A stretch of DNA of 64,000 bases from Populus alba (GCF_005239225.2 NC_133296.1:14942001-15006000); one strand, 5' to 3'; shown: positions 1 to 13,861, counted from the first letter of the stretch. The notes: generated from the sequence alone by a model not told the origin. Program-made: numbers and translations.

Positions 1-2504
1 AACTTTAAAGATGGAAAAATATCAAGCCACCTTCGCTTAGTGACCAAGACAGGAAAAGCTTTCTTTTGAAGTTGGTGACTCAAGTGATGAACACGTGGTT
101 CCCATTCCATGATTGTGGCTACATCAATATCTATCTCGAGAACTTAAAATTTTAGAAAAAATCAAGATCTTTACTGGCTCCTAGAGCCATTGAAGAACAT
201 GGAGACAATTTCGAAATCTCTTTCTTCTCGCCCTCTCTACTCAATTTCAGAGACACATGCATGAACATGTCATGGAGTTTGTGATAGAACCTTTTGACAT
301 TTGCTGACAAAGGGAAACATGCATGAGTATCTTTCAAACTATTGGACTCCTTTCACTTGCATAATTCCTTGGCACCATCATACTTTGGCTGACACGAAGG
401 CAACCACGCTCCCTCTAAATCATTTTATAGCTCGGTGATTGATTGCTTTGAAGTTTATTTCCATATCAATTCATGCAATTATGTGTTTATAATGTGATTT
501 AGAGTGTTTTCTTTAGATTTGTCTTTTAATTTTTAACATTAAGACATTAAAATCACAAGAAAAACACTTGAAACAATATTAATTTGAATTTTCTTACGTG
601 AAAAACAAGGTTGAATCATGAAAACAAACATTATTTTATAGCAAGCATATTCATGTTCATCATCAAGGGTAATAATAGAACAAAAATAAAAAATAAATTG
701 ATAAATAAATAATGTTACTAATCCAGTAGTGATCAGTTGATTAAAGATTTTTTGTAGCTTCATATCCTAAAAAAATTTATCATAAAAAAATTATTAAGAC
801 TTTATTTAATCTATAATATAATCAGTTGAGTTCAATCAAATTTGAAGAGGCGTTTTGTATATTCCATACTTGGCATTAATTTGAACCAGTCATGTATTTC
901 GGCATAAAATTCTTTATTAATCAACTAATGGACTCTAAATGGAGATCATCCAAAGCTGATTCTTCACTAAATAATTTTTATTTCATGTAGTCAACACGTA
1001 TTTTCATTGGTTCCTGCCTCCCTCTTTGTCTGTGAGCTGGAATGCCCGACTCAAAAAAATCTTGGTTGTTACAAGAAAGGGACTGCACCAGCCTAGAAAA
1101 ATCCCTAAATTATAAAAGAAAAAAAATTGGACATGATTTATCGAAACAAAATCAATTTAATTTCAAGTGTAAGACTCAAGATTTGAAATATCACCTCTGT
1201 AATGGGGAAATCAGTAAAGGGATTAATAGATATAAATTTGGAAGAACTATTAATTTGTTGCATAGACATGTAAATTAATTTATAGCTAAGAGACTCTGCT
1301 TCAGCAGCCTCTTTTATGCATGTTTTTTTTTTTTTTTCATAGTTATAAACTTAATTTAATGGCTAACTTGAGGCAAGGCACGGGTTATTATTAAAAAAAA
1401 TTAACCTGGAACAATTCTTATTTTTCTTAAAAAAAAGTTTAAAACAATATGATTTTAATTAAAATAATCAATGAGTTGAAAACTGAACTTTGATCAGGTC
1501 AGATCTAGGCCGATAAAATCATTAAGTCAACCTTGGTTTGTTTTTTTACTAAATATATTGAGTTTTTTCTTTTATTTTTTTTACAATCCGAATAATTTTA
1601 GATCATAGATTTATTGAGACTTAGATTGGGTTAAATTTTATAACTATGTTTTTTTGTATTTAAAATTAAAAATTCATATACGCTTCAATTTTCTTTCTCA
1701 AAAGGAAAATAAAAAAAAATGAAAACTTTTTTTTCTTAATCAATTTGTAAAGACTAGTGGGTGATACACGGCAAATATTTCACATCATATGTTAGCTATA
1801 ATGGTAATGTGATTATCAAATAGATCATTTCCAATATATATATTAGCTAAAGCACTTTAATTCAGATGCAAAGTGGAGATTAACACATAGCTCTAATCGT
1901 GAGAGTACTTAACCAATTAATCACATAAATAGCTCTTAAAATAGCTAAGGAAGTGCTTATTACTAATTACAAGAGGGTGACTTTTCGATTCGCCATTGGT
2001 TGCCAGAACGTAGTTTTCCTCGAAATGGATCGAGTTAGGAAGCTAAATATTAATATAATATTTCTTATTGGTAGGGTAAAATAATGGATGGCAAAGTCAA
2101 CCCTAATTTTTTGGTTGAGGATTTGAAGTGGGAGTTATGGAAATAGTGTTATCATACACTTCCTTATTGGCCCATTTTGGTAATGGCTCAACAAAAGAAG
2201 TCTTTCTTTTTTCTTTGTTTTCCACTCTCTCAATTTCTGTGTATGGTCCTCATGCATTAAGACCATGAAATGGTGGGCCATGTCTTCTTCTTTACAGGAG
2301 TTTGAGAGTGCACGAAAGGTTTTAATGGAAGTGGCTGTGCACAAAGTCCATGCCACCTTTCTCTCCCGGTGCTCATGGTCAACCGATATTATATTCTTTT
2401 CATGGTGAATGCTGTAGCAGCCCAATTTTAACCCCCTCCTCATTTCACATATTTCTCCAAGAAAATCAAATATCATCCCTAGCTAGGTTAAAGAATTTGG
2501 AGGA

Positions 2505-2506
<2 letters not shown>
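1..2506. other. AT-rich intergenic DNA, no gene recognised
   Basis: I see no convincing gene here on either strand. The open frames are short, lack recognisable domains and are not joined by plausible splice sites. The stretch around 1480-1680 contains the phrase GATCAGGTCAGATCTAGG followed by T-rich DNA, which resembles dispersed sequence near 19000, 20000-20300 and 32500, so it is probably an old repeat remnant. The slightly less AT-rich part at 2130-2480 could be promoter or untranslated sequence, but nothing identifies it. Confidence 0.5.

Positions 2507-2543
<37 letters not shown>
2507..2543. repeat. (AT)n microsatellite
   Basis: An uninterrupted alternating AT tract of about 37 bases. 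Such tracts vary readily in length between individuals. Confidence 0.95.
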
Positions 2544-2547
<4 letters not shown>

Positions 2548-4930
2548 TCTATTAGACTACAGGTCATGCTGCCGAAAGTAAACGGTTGATGATAAGTGCA
2601 AGTTCTAGGATGATTTCCATAATTTGATGCGCTAAACTTCATGAAGTGGCCGGATGTTTTTTTTTTTAATTTTTATGGCGGATTAGGAATAAGATGATTT
2701 GGGTAATTCTTGCTCAAATGAATTATTTATTAAGCTTCATGCCTACCCAATATATGTATAACAATCATGAATTGTTTCTCTTAAAAAAAAAAAGAATTCC
2801 AGTTAAAAAATATGGTTTTACTAAGATAAATAAGAGATATATTAATAAAAAATAATAATTTTAGACTTGAAAAATATATGTTTTGTACTTATTTTAAATG
2901 ACTTACTTTTTTAACAAAAAGAAAAGAAGTTATTGTTCTATAATTAAATAAAAGAATTTGAAGAGTTACATATAATATAAATCATATATATAATTAATAT
3001 GCATTTTTATCTCAGCTCTTTGACTTAATTTCTACTTTAAATTAATAAATTTATTATTATTTATTAACATATATAATTCTTTATTGATTTTATTGAACAC
3101 ATACAACATAAAAAAACTTGAATGTCATGTAGGATTAGTAGAAAAGTCCATTGCAGAGCCTGATAAATATAGAGTTATTTAGAGTTAAGTTTGAAGGAAA
3201 ATTGATAAAAGAAAAGAATTAAAGTAAAAGAGATTTGTCTGACCATAAACTTTGAATGTAAATTAATTTCTGTTAATGTTGTTGATTGTTTTTTTTTTCT
3301 AAACTTCAATCTAATATGTATTGTTTTTTCTTAAGAATATTTAACTCAAACTTTTTTTAAAAAAAAAATTAATACATGGTATTTTTGGATAATAAAAGTT
3401 TTTATTATTTACTAATTTTTTTCCTTTTTTATTCTTGCTCCTGTCATGTTTCTTTTTCAATTTAACTCATAAATAATTAATTGGCTTTGAGAAATATATT
3501 TGGAGTTGGTAGATGCTATACAAAATGAGTTTGAGATAATAAGAAAGTAATTGAAATTCCAAAAAGGTTTTCAAACAGGTCTTGGTAATTATTGAAGTTT
3601 TTATTTTTTTTTATCAGAAATATAATTCATTAATAATAATAATAATAAAAAAAAGCACAAATTCATCATAAAATTCACAAAACATATATAAAAAACAAAA
3701 ATATAAAAGTTGAGTCTATTTATAAGGAAAAAACCTGACATATTGAATCTTTGGATAACATTTTGTTCTTCGATTCATACGTTTTGCTAACTTCCAATCA
3801 GCTTTTTTGAGTTCTCTCTTTTTAGGCTTCTCCATGTATCTCACGAGGCCCCAGAATTCAATCTTTCAAATTCGCTTTTTTTTTTTTTCTATACTATCTA
3901 ACAAAACAACTCACAGACATAGATTTAACACATAAAATAAAATAAAAATAAAAACTTATGTTGATTTTCTATGCTTAGTTGCATAATGATATATAGACAA
4001 ATTAAGGTTTCCATCTCCAACTTTCGGCATCGATGGTTGTTAATGGAGGTTTTAGATTTGTTTTGGTTGTGGCGTTGGGTGTTGATATCAGTTTTGAGCT
4101 TGTTTATGACGGCGGTGGTTAGTGATTATAAAGTTTTTCGGTGGCCGGCGGCCATGGAAGAAGGAAAACATTTATGGTTATTATTTATACGAAGGTATGA
4201 TCTTTAACTTTTCCTAATTCTAGTAATATAAATTTTAACACCAATAATTTAAGATATATATTATAACACAAAATATTAACACACTCAAATTCAAACCATT
4301 AATTATAAGATGATTATCATAATTTATCGAAGCATAATCTACTTGCTATATGCTTCAGTTCATAGAGATTGGAGATTATTTTCAGGGTGCCTGCGTCGTT
4401 TTCGAAACCAAATTTTTGATAGATAAGAATTATCAACTTTTACGCATGTTTATGGAGATATCAACATGCCTCTGAGTCACCATGGAAAAGCAAAGTGTTT
4501 CTCCATTAAAAAATGATGCACGCTTCAGTTAGATCATCGAAACACAGCCGGACAACACTTCTGATCTGTTTGTAACCTTTTCTTTTATTCTTCATCTACA
4601 TTCGCATGCCAAATATGTTAACGTTTAGGAAATTATCAAGGTTGTATTTATGCCACAGAGGTGCTAATCAGTGGCATCTATGGTGGAAAAATACTCAAAT
4701 TCCTCCAACTATATATAAATATCTATATACTGTATTGTCTAGGTCGATGGATTAAGCAAAAAATCAGAAGAAAATCAAAGTCCCACATGCATGTTCATGA
4801 AGTTGCTGCTACAGCATCCATTGATTTGTTCAGAGCAAAATGACCTGGAGGCTGGAACTGACCTACAAGTTAAGCAAGCCATAAATGATTGGGCGTGTTC
4901 TAGTTGAAATTAAACCAGACACAGACCAAT

Positions 4931-5047
4931 CAAGAAGGAAAACTCTTGAACTCCTTATCCAGCAACTTCTGTCTGCAAGTTGCAAGAAGGAAAACTCTTG
5001 AACTCCTTATCCAGCAACTTCTGTCTGCAAGTTGCAAGAAGGAAAAT
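4931..5047. repeat. 52-bp tandem repeat, about 2.25 copies
   Basis: The block starting CAAGAAGGAAAACTCTTG at 4931 recurs without visible change at 4983, and a third partial copy starts at 5035 and diverges after about 13 bases (AAAATTCTG in place of AAAACTCTTG). The period is 52 bp. The identity of the first two copies suggests a recent duplication by slippage or unequal exchange. Confidence 0.9.
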
Positions 5048-5724
5048 TCTGTACATATAGTTATAGCAATAAATTGATGGGACCATATTCCATGTTCTTT
5101 TCTATGCAGCTAAGACTGAGCGATCCTCCTTAGCCCAAGCAAGTGCTCTCCACCATTAAAATGATTTGTCAAGCAATTATGAACATGAATGAAGAAATTA
5201 ATGCTACGATGTTAAGATGATTGTATTCACATCTAGAATTATATGCTGCTGTGAGAGAACTGGTGCTCATAGTTGTTCATAAATTTCTTTCTTGGTTTAT
5301 AAGAAATTCGAGCCTAGAGTTTAACGGGGGATGGGAATGACGATGTGCATGCTAATTGTCTCAGCAATCTTTCCATATTATCTACCATCTTTTATTTCTT
5401 AAAAAAAAAGAAAAAAATAGGTTTAAAAATGATACTTAAAAATATTGGAATTAATTAATTGATTTTTAAATCTAGAGAAACTATTTAATTCATAATACTC
5501 TGTATGTTGAGCATATCCCACTTTTTTTCTTTCTTTGTGAAGAATGTAAAACGAAAAAGAAAAGGAAAGAAAGGAGGAGCCCTAAAGTCAAGGAAAGACA
5601 CACCAGTCCTAAATAGAATGGTTTGAGCCCATGACGGGTTCCCACTAAAAGTAGTTTTATGAGTCCATCATAAGTAGCACCCCAACCTGATCTCGCTATC
5701 AATATTTATTTCTAAATATAATTA

Positions 5725-5930
5725 TTGGGAATGTTTTTTAAATTATTTTTTATGTTAAAATATATTAAAATAATATATTTTTTATAATTTAAAAAATTAT
5801 TTTTAAGATTAATGTATTAAAATAATTTAAAACATATAAAATAAAATTAATTTTTAATAAAAATAAATTAATTTTTTAAAAAACACGAGTTGTCCTGTGT
5901 TTTCAAACTCTTCCAACCTCAACTGCTATT
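5725..5930. mobile_element. MITE-like AT-rich dispersed element
   Basis: The stretch carries the phrases TGTTAAAATATATTAAAATAA, AAAATTATTTTTAAGAT and AAAAAACACGAGTTGTCCTG. The same layout recurs at about 12725-12860, 13862-14045, 14525-14700 and 14705-14885, which marks a dispersed family. From memory this matches a very common short non-autonomous element of poplar genomes. I could not confirm terminal inverted repeats or target duplications, so the ends are approximate. Confidence 0.45.
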
Positions 5931-7309
5931 GTTTTTATACAATTTATATGTTTATTAGCGTATTGTTTTAAAAATAACAGGACTTAATGAAACTAATTTT
6001 CCCTGTATAAAAAAAAAATGAAGCTATTAGAAATTTTGAGTTTCTAATTTATATTCAATTCAAGGGAAATGGTTAGATGAAACTAGATGAGTGTACAACG
6101 CTATAATAAGGGCTAACCAAATTTTTTCAAAATAAAAAAAATACTTAGATGATATTACTGTTTTTTTAATAAAAAAATATTAAGATTTATATCATTAATT
6201 TAATTGAATCTAATAAACTCGGTTAATTTTATAATATAATAAAAATAAAAAAATAGATAACTATAAAAAATAAACTATCAGTATAATAAAAAAAATATTC
6301 TCCTAGTATTTTTTAAAAAATTTTTCATGATCTCCAATTAAATGAATTAATAGAATTTTTTGTTCATATTTTCTATTTGCAAGTAAATTTTTTATTATAA
6401 AAACAAAATTTAATGTATATTGATGAAGTTATAAAAAGATTTCATACAAAAACCCAACTTTCTACATGCTTATATCTTGGACCAATACATTTGTATTTGA
6501 TTAAGGGCTTGATCGTTTTTTAAAAAATAAATCCCTTATAAAATAAGAGACTCTTCAATATTTAAGTTAATAAATATATGATAAATATAATATGCAAGAG
6601 AATTAAGAGAATATTTTGAGTTTGAGAAAATTATCCTTCTTTTATTTATCTAATGACCTAAGGTATTATCGACCTTAATTATGTCGGCTCACATCGAGAA
6701 GTTGAGAGTGTAAACCATTCAGGTTGCTACCCAAAATGGCTATTATTTTATTTTTAAAAAAAAAAATTATTTTTTTTATACCATCATATACGAAATAATT
6801 GTTTCTTTTTAATATCAAGATGATGACATCTTTAATAGATAAAAACCTATTCAAGTTAATCTATTAAACAAGTGATTGAGGTCATGGATCCTATTGAGAT
6901 TAATAACATCATTAATTTAGAAAAAAAAATTTAATCAAATGACAGTAAAAATACATGCTATCAAGAATGCAAACTAGATAACTTTTTTAAAAAAAGATAA
7001 TGACAGGGTAAAATAATTGCTAATATTATAAAAAAAAACTACTACACACTTGTTTAAGAACAAAGTAAAAATGAATTATTTTTAATAAAAACAAATATGT
7101 AATAAATAATTTTAATTAATTTAAAATGTTAATAAATCAATATACTTATAATATTTTAAATTAATTAATTTAGAGAAAAAATTAAATTAAAGGAATAAAA
7201 AGTTCAATCGCACCTAGTTTTTTTTTTTTTTTTTTCTTTTACCTCGAGATTGGATAATGCATCGTTTGCTCCATTTCTTTATTAAGCAGATGACAAGTTA
7301 CTTGCTGGG

Positions 7310-7416
7310 CTGCTATTCAAAATGAAAAACAAGGGGATTTCCCTAAAAATCTATGTTCTTGCAAAAACACCATAAAAACTTATAAAACCATCCAATAACC
7401 TCAAAACACCCTAAAT

Positions 7417-7454
<38 letters not shown>

Positions 7455-8000
7455 GAATGAGAAAAATCAAAATTAAATCCAATCTATTTTTTCTGCTATA
7501 TTTAAAGAAGAAATTCATTTTCATTAAACTTCTCTTAAGAAAAGAAAATTATTGACACAAAGATAATTTTTTTATGGCTAGATTGTTGTCAAACAACAAC
7601 TTTATTATTTTTCAATGAGTTTCTCACTCCTTTCTCTAACTCAAAAACTGAAAAATTAAAAAAAATAATTTGGATCAAAATATAAATTACAAAAACCTTA
7701 AGACTAGTCATATATTTTTTCCATATTTTACTTTGTGGTCTGCTCACTTTTAATTTTATCTTTTTAATTTAATTGAAAACTTTATCTCATATAAGGAGAC
7801 CTCAAAAGTATCAAGTCAAAAAGAAAAAGAAAAAGTCTAAGAATGAGATTTAAAAAAAGGATGAAAAAAAGAGAGGAGGGAGGTGTTTTATTATTTATAT
7901 GAATAGTGAAGTACCGTAATATACTCGGGTTCTTTTAGTAGTTTTGTTCCATGGAAAGGAATTTGCCTTTTTAAATGAGTGACAATTTATATTTACTATG
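7310..8000. repeat. Dispersed repeat, related to 25930-26300
   Basis: Segments in this stretch (CCTCAAAACACC, then AAATCCAATCTATTTTTTC, then GACACAAAGAT, then a run rich in CTCTCTC/TTTCTCTAAC) occur in the same order at about 25980-26190. The shared order over several hundred bases points to two diverged copies of one repeat. A (TA)n tract at about 7420-7453 lies inside this copy. No coding capacity is visible and the family is not identified. Confidence 0.45.
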
Positions 8001-8518
8001 AAAAAAAATGATAATTATAAGATATAATTTAGAGACTAACCTCCCCAAAGTCTAAATCATGAATTGATTGAGTTAATCAGCAAAATCGATAAGTCAATTT
8101 AATTTTTTCTTCAACTCTTTTTTTTTTTTTTTTATGAAAATGATGCATAATAGGATTTTCCAATTAGAATGACATTATTTTGATAAGTAATCGAATGAGA
8201 TCCAACTTAGGCAAGAATCCAAATGAGTTTTATAACTAAGGGAAAAAGGACGTTGTTGGGCGGTTCATCATGTTGCTTCATGTGATGAGTCTGATCTGGT
8301 TGGAGAGCTTAAACTAAATTGGTACTTCTTTTAACATGAAAAAGTAAGTAGTTTCTTTCGATAAAGAGCCATGAGTATAACAAACAAATTTCTATATTTC
8401 AATCAATTGCTATTATAAAACAAATAAAATCATTCTAGTCTTGATCTGGGGTAGAAATAGAAAATCCTATAAATAACTCAAAACAAGTGCATCGTTGTTA
8501 CAACCTAGTTCAATCTGT

Positions 8519-11204
8519 CTATGCGTGAGTGTTCTTTGCATGTTCTCTCTTGAGAGCTGTGAACTTAGCTGCTATGTCATCACAATCTGGCAACTTAGGG
8601 TGGACATGAAAGGGAGATTCAATGGGAAAGGAACTGCTCCTTTCAACATTTTCTCTGTTACTGTTCTTGGACCTTTCTTGGGGCATTGTCATGGCTCTTA
8701 GATAAGGAGCCTTTGGTTCTTTTCCCGTCAATGAACTAGTTGGTTTGGGGCATGGATATGCAGAAGAAACGTTGCTGCTTGTAGAATTTCGTTTCCTTTG
8801 CAGATCAGGCTGCCAGTCTTGGCTGGTAAAAAAATCACACGTGGAAGCACCAAATTCACAGCTTTTTCTCCGAGGCTGGTGAGGGAAGGCATACCGTTCC
8901 ATTTCTGCATCTGATTCTCCAGTTGTGGGACAGTGGAAATGATGAACAACAGTGACGAGTCTCTTTTGGTTCCGAGGTGGAACCTCATGAGCAACTCTGC
9001 CATCATTGGTGCAGAAGTAACAGGGATGGTTCAAGCAGCAGTGGTTGGAGCGGTGAGGTTGTTTTTGCCTCTTATCTGCATCACATGTTTCTTCACTCTT
9101 TCCTATTGCAGTCTTCTTTTGATGCTTACTGGGAAGCTGTGATTTGTGCTTGGGATCAGTTGTGTATCTTTTGCATGGTTTGTTGTAATAAAGCATGCAT
9201 TGGATATCCTCAGCACTTGAATGTTCTTGAGATATCGATCTCCTTCTTGATCTTTTAACATTTGTTTTCCTTCTAGAGCTGCTTGAACTTGACTTCTCAC
9301 TCCCTGATTCATACTGATCCATATGTTTTACATCGCAACTGTCTTCAACTTTTTCTTTTTTAGGCAGGAACCGAGATGATTTGAACTTGAAAATTCTCTT
9401 GTCCTGGCAGCTACCTTCTTTTGTGATGGATTGAACCTCCTCTACATCATCAAGATAGACTATCATCTCCTCTGGAAACTGAGGCAGACTCTCTGAAGAA
9501 GTTCCTGCCATCTTTCTCTCTTCCTTGTGTTTTGAGGTGGTAGAGTAATCACTACTAGCTACCTGACTTTCTTCAGTGCTTAAAGCAACCACTTTAAATT
9601 TTGATGGTGAATGCAGTCCTGCAAAATTGTCCTCTTTCTCTGCTTTGTTGCGCGTCGGAGATTCCAGTGTATCAGGTGAAGATTGCTGAGCTATGGAAGA
9701 ATTAATGGAACCACTGCTTGTATGACTGTTCTGAAAATAGTGAGTTGATGTTGTTGAACTTCGGCTTGTCGACCTTGAATCAATGTATATTGCTTTCCCT
9801 TCTAGATCGTTGCCATCTAAAACGTCCCTCTTAGATTCTTCTATTTTACTGCCATTATTTTGAACATCTTTATCTCGGACCTGATGCTCTCTATGTTCCT
9901 CTTCCTGTGGTTACATGGAACAAAGATCTTCAGTATTTCTTATTAGAATAGGCAAGCATTAGTTTAGACAGATTGACAGAAGTATAAAAAATGACCTGCT
10001 GCTGCAGCTCGGAAGCGTATTCAAGTGCCAAAATCTCTGGTCGGAGGCAGTAATCTTTAGCAATCTTATCCACCAATCTCTGCTTCACATCATCAGGAAC
10101 TGACAGAATAGAAAGTCTCTCTTTTACCTGTGGTTACAATTTTCCAGTGCATTAACATATGTATACTGAAGAAATCATACGAATTATGGCAGAAACTTCT
10201 TATAAACAAGATACAAGAACCTGAAAATTAACAAGGTTCCCAGGCAATAGTTCAAGAGCTGTCTTTTCAAATCTTTGGCCATAATGCTGTCCAAAGATCT
10301 TCCGAACAGCACGAAGCTCTGGTACATCCCCACATCTTGCAGAGGAAAATATAAGAGTTGAAACTGCTTCATTGACATCATTAGGACAATCCCTGAAGCC
10401 ACAAAATTCCGAAGACGGAACAGGTTAACATGGAGTAATCTAGATGTGAATACAAAATCCTTTTCAGTTATATACGTACTTGTTCCAGCGGATATATGAC
10501 AGGTTGGCAACGATGAATTCGCAGAAACCATCCAATAATTCATAAATCGCTACAATATTTTCATCTTTGAAAAGAAGCTCAGCCTGGAAATCACAATAAT
10601 AATCATAATCCCATTTGATCATTCTGCAAATTCTCATGCAAACAATATCTTCTATTCCATCAAATTTCAATGACATACTGCTAAGACTTAACAGTAAAGC
10701 TTAGATGATCGATGCTATCAAAATTAAGACTCTTTCATTTCACATATCATGTTGATGAAAAAGTAAAGCTTATTTACTTATTAAACAAGAAAAACGTGCC
10801 AGGACTCGAGCATTCAAAAAGTTCATAAGACTAGAAACAACAGAAAGCAGCAGGACAATGAGCAGAGGAGATAACAGAGAAGAGATTCCAAGTTAACATG
10901 ACATGATACTATATCAGCAAAGAAATCGCTTATGCTTACCCTATTAAATGCAATATTTTCATAGCCGGCCTTAATGAGCTGAGCAACATCATCCCTTAAC
11001 TGCCTTACAATTGAATGCCTCTTCGTCTTCAATAGGTTAATCCGGTATTGAATTTGCTTCATCAGCCTCTTGCTGCAACCCAAGATAACAGAAACCCTTT
11101 AAAAAAAAACCAAAAAAGAACATCATGGAAGCTATAAACCCACGAAGCAGCTTAGTCACTTACCACTTGGAAGCTTTTCTCCACCCAAACAAGGTAAAAA
11201 ACAT
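8519..11204 (-). CDS. IST1-like protein (Vps4 activity regulator, ESCRT-III associated)
   Basis: Six coding exons on the minus strand: 11164-11204, 10940-11072, 10480-10583, 10221-10392, 9996-10127 and 8519-9904. Every junction is GT..AG and phases agree, giving a 655-residue protein. Residues 1 to about 190 form the IST1 (DUF292) helical domain: it opens MFFTLFGWRKASKCKR, continues through RINLLKTKRHSIVRQLRDD and AQLIKAGYENIAFNR, and includes CEFIVANLSYIRWNKDCP. In this family the domain binds ESCRT-III subunits and modulates the AAA ATPase Vps4 during multivesicular body sorting at endosomes. The remaining 460 residues are one long exon, low-complexity, rich in Ser, Lys and Arg with a Cys/His-rich patch, probably disordered. 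The C-terminus ends with the plant ISTL-type motif DDIAAKFTALKREH. The start ATG at 11204 is fixed by the conserved N-terminus. Plants carry many ISTL paralogues, so the family is sure but the exact member is not. Confidence 0.93.
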
Positions 11205-12194
11205 GTTTCAAAGTTTCTGTCTTCTTGATGGGTTCTTTCTGATCCTACTATAGAAACACCAGAACAACAACAACATAATACTAATGTTAAGTCTTGCTAG
11301 GAGTATAGAAAAAAGCTGGTATAGACAGTTTGGATGATTGTGTGTAGTGGGGGAAAGTTAGAGCTACCTGAACCAACATGACAGCGTCAGTTTGTGGAGT
11401 TTACGTGGTGTGGGAGTCAGTTTCAAGGAGGAGTGGGTTTGACAAGAACCACATAGAAATCATTGTGCTTCGTTGTCTCTCCTTCCAAAAACTGCTCCAC
11501 GTCTGATTTTGAAACACTTGTCTTGATGCGCCCCCATAAGCCAAAGAGAAATCCCAAATTAATGAAGACTTTTTTTCTTCTTACCAATGTACAAAACAAT
11601 ACCAGATTATCACCTATGGTTCAATCATTCGGTCACATTGAACCATCTAGTTTCAAAATGAGCAATTAGATCCATGCCATGTAAGATTCATGACAACCTT
11701 AGTCTCTCTCTTTAATTTTGTTAGAAATCTCCAATAACGTTAAAGTTATTAGCTTAAATAGGACACGTGACAAATGCTAATTGGTTGGATTTTTATCAAA
11801 GTTTGACCACTAAGTGTTAATTTTAGCAGAAAGCGGTCACACAATTAGATTGAGGGGCTAACTTTGTGTCCTGAAAATCACTTATTAAGGACCTAACTGC
11901 ATTTTTCTTAAGCCCCAAGTTTGCATGTGACTCAATGGTGGAATTATAGGGACCTCCACTGAAGAAAAACAGATTAAGGAGGATTTTTGGTTACTATGGT
12001 TATTCCTGTCCGTCTCATTATTTATTTATTTATTTTGAAATCACTGAGATTGGTTAATTTCCGTGTTTAATTGGGTTTAGGCAAGTTGGCTACTTTCGTT
12101 TGATTTTTGGTGAATTTGGCAATTTCAGGGGCAAGCAAGCCCACCTCTCGAATTGAGATGAGATGGTGGGTGATAGGGGAGAATAAGTCAGCCA

Positions 12195-13500
12195 TCATGG
12201 GAAAGAGAATATGAAAATATCTTGAACATGCGTTCTGCTAATTGGATCATTAGTCTTTTCAATTACAACTTTTAGAAGACTCTTTGCATTTTAATCATGA
12301 TGGAAAACTTTTTTTTATTGGATAGGTGACTTTTTGATTTAGATTCTAGATTGGATGGAGCTTGTTTTGGGATAATTTCATAAATTATTCAATAATATTC
12401 TTGAGTAGGGTCCTTAAATGAGATTTAAATGGATTAATTTTAAGAATTTTATTTTATTTTTTTTGTAGATGCTATTTTATTTTTTTAAAAATTAATATTC
12501 TCTTTAAAATAAAATTAAATTATTTTAGGTTATCCTGAGAAATCCATGACCCAAATGTTAGGTAGGGTCTTAGAAATATTCTTTAATATAAGTTCATGGT
12601 TGATATTTCCTAGAGAAGAGAAAGTGTCAAATTTGTTTAGGTGCAGGAGAGAATATTGGTAACGTGCAAAGTGTTTCGATAAAAATTCATTATTTTTTTT
12701 TAAATTAAAGTGTAATTTTTTAAGATAATGTTTGGTAACGCGGTGCAAACTAAAAAATTAATTTAATTTGTGTTTTAAATTGTTTTTAATGTGTTGATTT
12801 AAAAATAATATTTAAAAAAATAATAAAAAAACATCATTTTGATATATCCTCATAAAAAACAATCATTATGACAAGTCAACCGCAACTAGGCTTGAAAGTC
12901 TAACAAATTTGTTACAAATGATTTATCTAGTATAAATTATTCTTTAGCATTTAAGTTTTAAACATAAACAATTTATTTCATCATGTTTGAAATCTGTAAC
13001 TTAGTTTATTTTAAATTATTCTTTACTGTTTAAAAAATAATAATAAATAAAGAATTGACATCAATGATATTTTGGTCATGGGAGAGAGAAAAATATCTTG
13101 AACATGGGTTCTGCTAATTGGAGAATTAGTCTTTTAAATTAGAACTTTTATTTGAAGACTCTTTGAACTTATTTTAATCATGATGGAAAACTCTTAAGTT
13201 ATTATTTTAAAATAAATTTAGTTATTCTAGATTATTCCCAAAAATTCCGCTGTCCAAATTTCAAGTATGATCGATCTTATAAATATTTTTTTTAATATAA
13301 GTTCAATGGTTGATATTTCTAAGGGAAAGTGTCACAATTGATTAGGTGCAGGATCTCAAAAGTCTAACAAATTTGTTACAAATGAATTATCTAGTACAAA
13401 AACATTCTTTAGTATTTAAGTTTTTAATTCTTCTTTACTGTTAAAAAAAATAAAAAATAAATATAAGAATTGACATTAATGATATTTTGGTCCTTATTGT
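12195..13500. repeat. Local tandem duplication, second copy shortened
   Basis: Copy 1 spans roughly 12195-13076 and copy 2 roughly 13077-13500. Both begin CATGGGA(A/G)AGAGA and run through AATATCTTGAACATG, TTCTGCTAATTGGA, AATCATGATGGAAAACT, TTTAATATAAGTTCA, TTGATATTTC, TTAGGTGCAGGA, TCTAACAAATTTGTTACAAA and TGATATTTTGGTC in the same order. Copy 1 carries roughly 245 extra bases before TCTAACAAATTTG, including a MITE-like element. The copies have drifted by substitutions and small indels, so the duplication is not recent. Confidence 0.75.
12725..12860. mobile_element. MITE-like element inside copy 1 of the duplication
   Basis: Begins near TGTTTGGTAACGCGGTGC and continues with GTTTTTAATGTGTTGATTT and AAACATCATTTTGATATAT, the layout of the poplar-type AT-rich element family. 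It is absent from copy 2 of the surrounding duplication, which helps define it as an insertion. Exact ends and target duplication were not resolved. Confidence 0.5.
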
Positions 13501-13861
13501 ATGACAAATCGCCCAAACTAACCTTTGACCGTATGTGTGTGTATATATATATCATAAAATTAATTTTATGTTAAATTCTGTTATGGTTTCTATTTTTTTT
13601 ATTCAAATATAACAAATTTATCAAAGATTAGCATTCCAAACTCACTTTACTTGAGAGAACGTTGAATTTATCCATCATGGATTAGAATTTAGAAAAGAAC
13701 AAGAAGTTCAAAAAAAAAAAAAAAAAAAGAAGAAGAAGAGAGAGCCACGAGCACGGCTGTAGAGGTAAGTGTGATTAAATGAGAAAGGAGCAAAAGGTCA
13801 AGAATATATAAGACGGGAAGAAAAAAACTTGAGGCAGCTAAATAAGTTTCTTGGATGTTGT

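Larger units (their letters stand above)
2544..8518. other. AT-rich intergenic DNA with repeat remnants
   Basis: This spacer of nearly 6 kb lies downstream of the IST1-like gene. Apart from the tandem repeat, MITE-like element and dispersed repeat listed separately, I see only AT-rich DNA with long A and T runs. The frame at 3971-4207 has no recognisable domain and I do not call it a gene. The last few hundred bases (about 8200-8518) probably include the 3' untranslated region of the IST1-like gene. Confidence 0.5.

Noticed and set aside
2135..2476. Minus-strand 113-residue frame
   Set aside because: No domain, no plausible partner exons and a His/Lys/Arg-heavy composition; I could not support a gene.
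8728..9312. Several open frames on both strands over the IST1-like last exon
   Set aside because: They are shadows of the 462-codon exon, which has the conserved C-terminal motif and consistent splicing.
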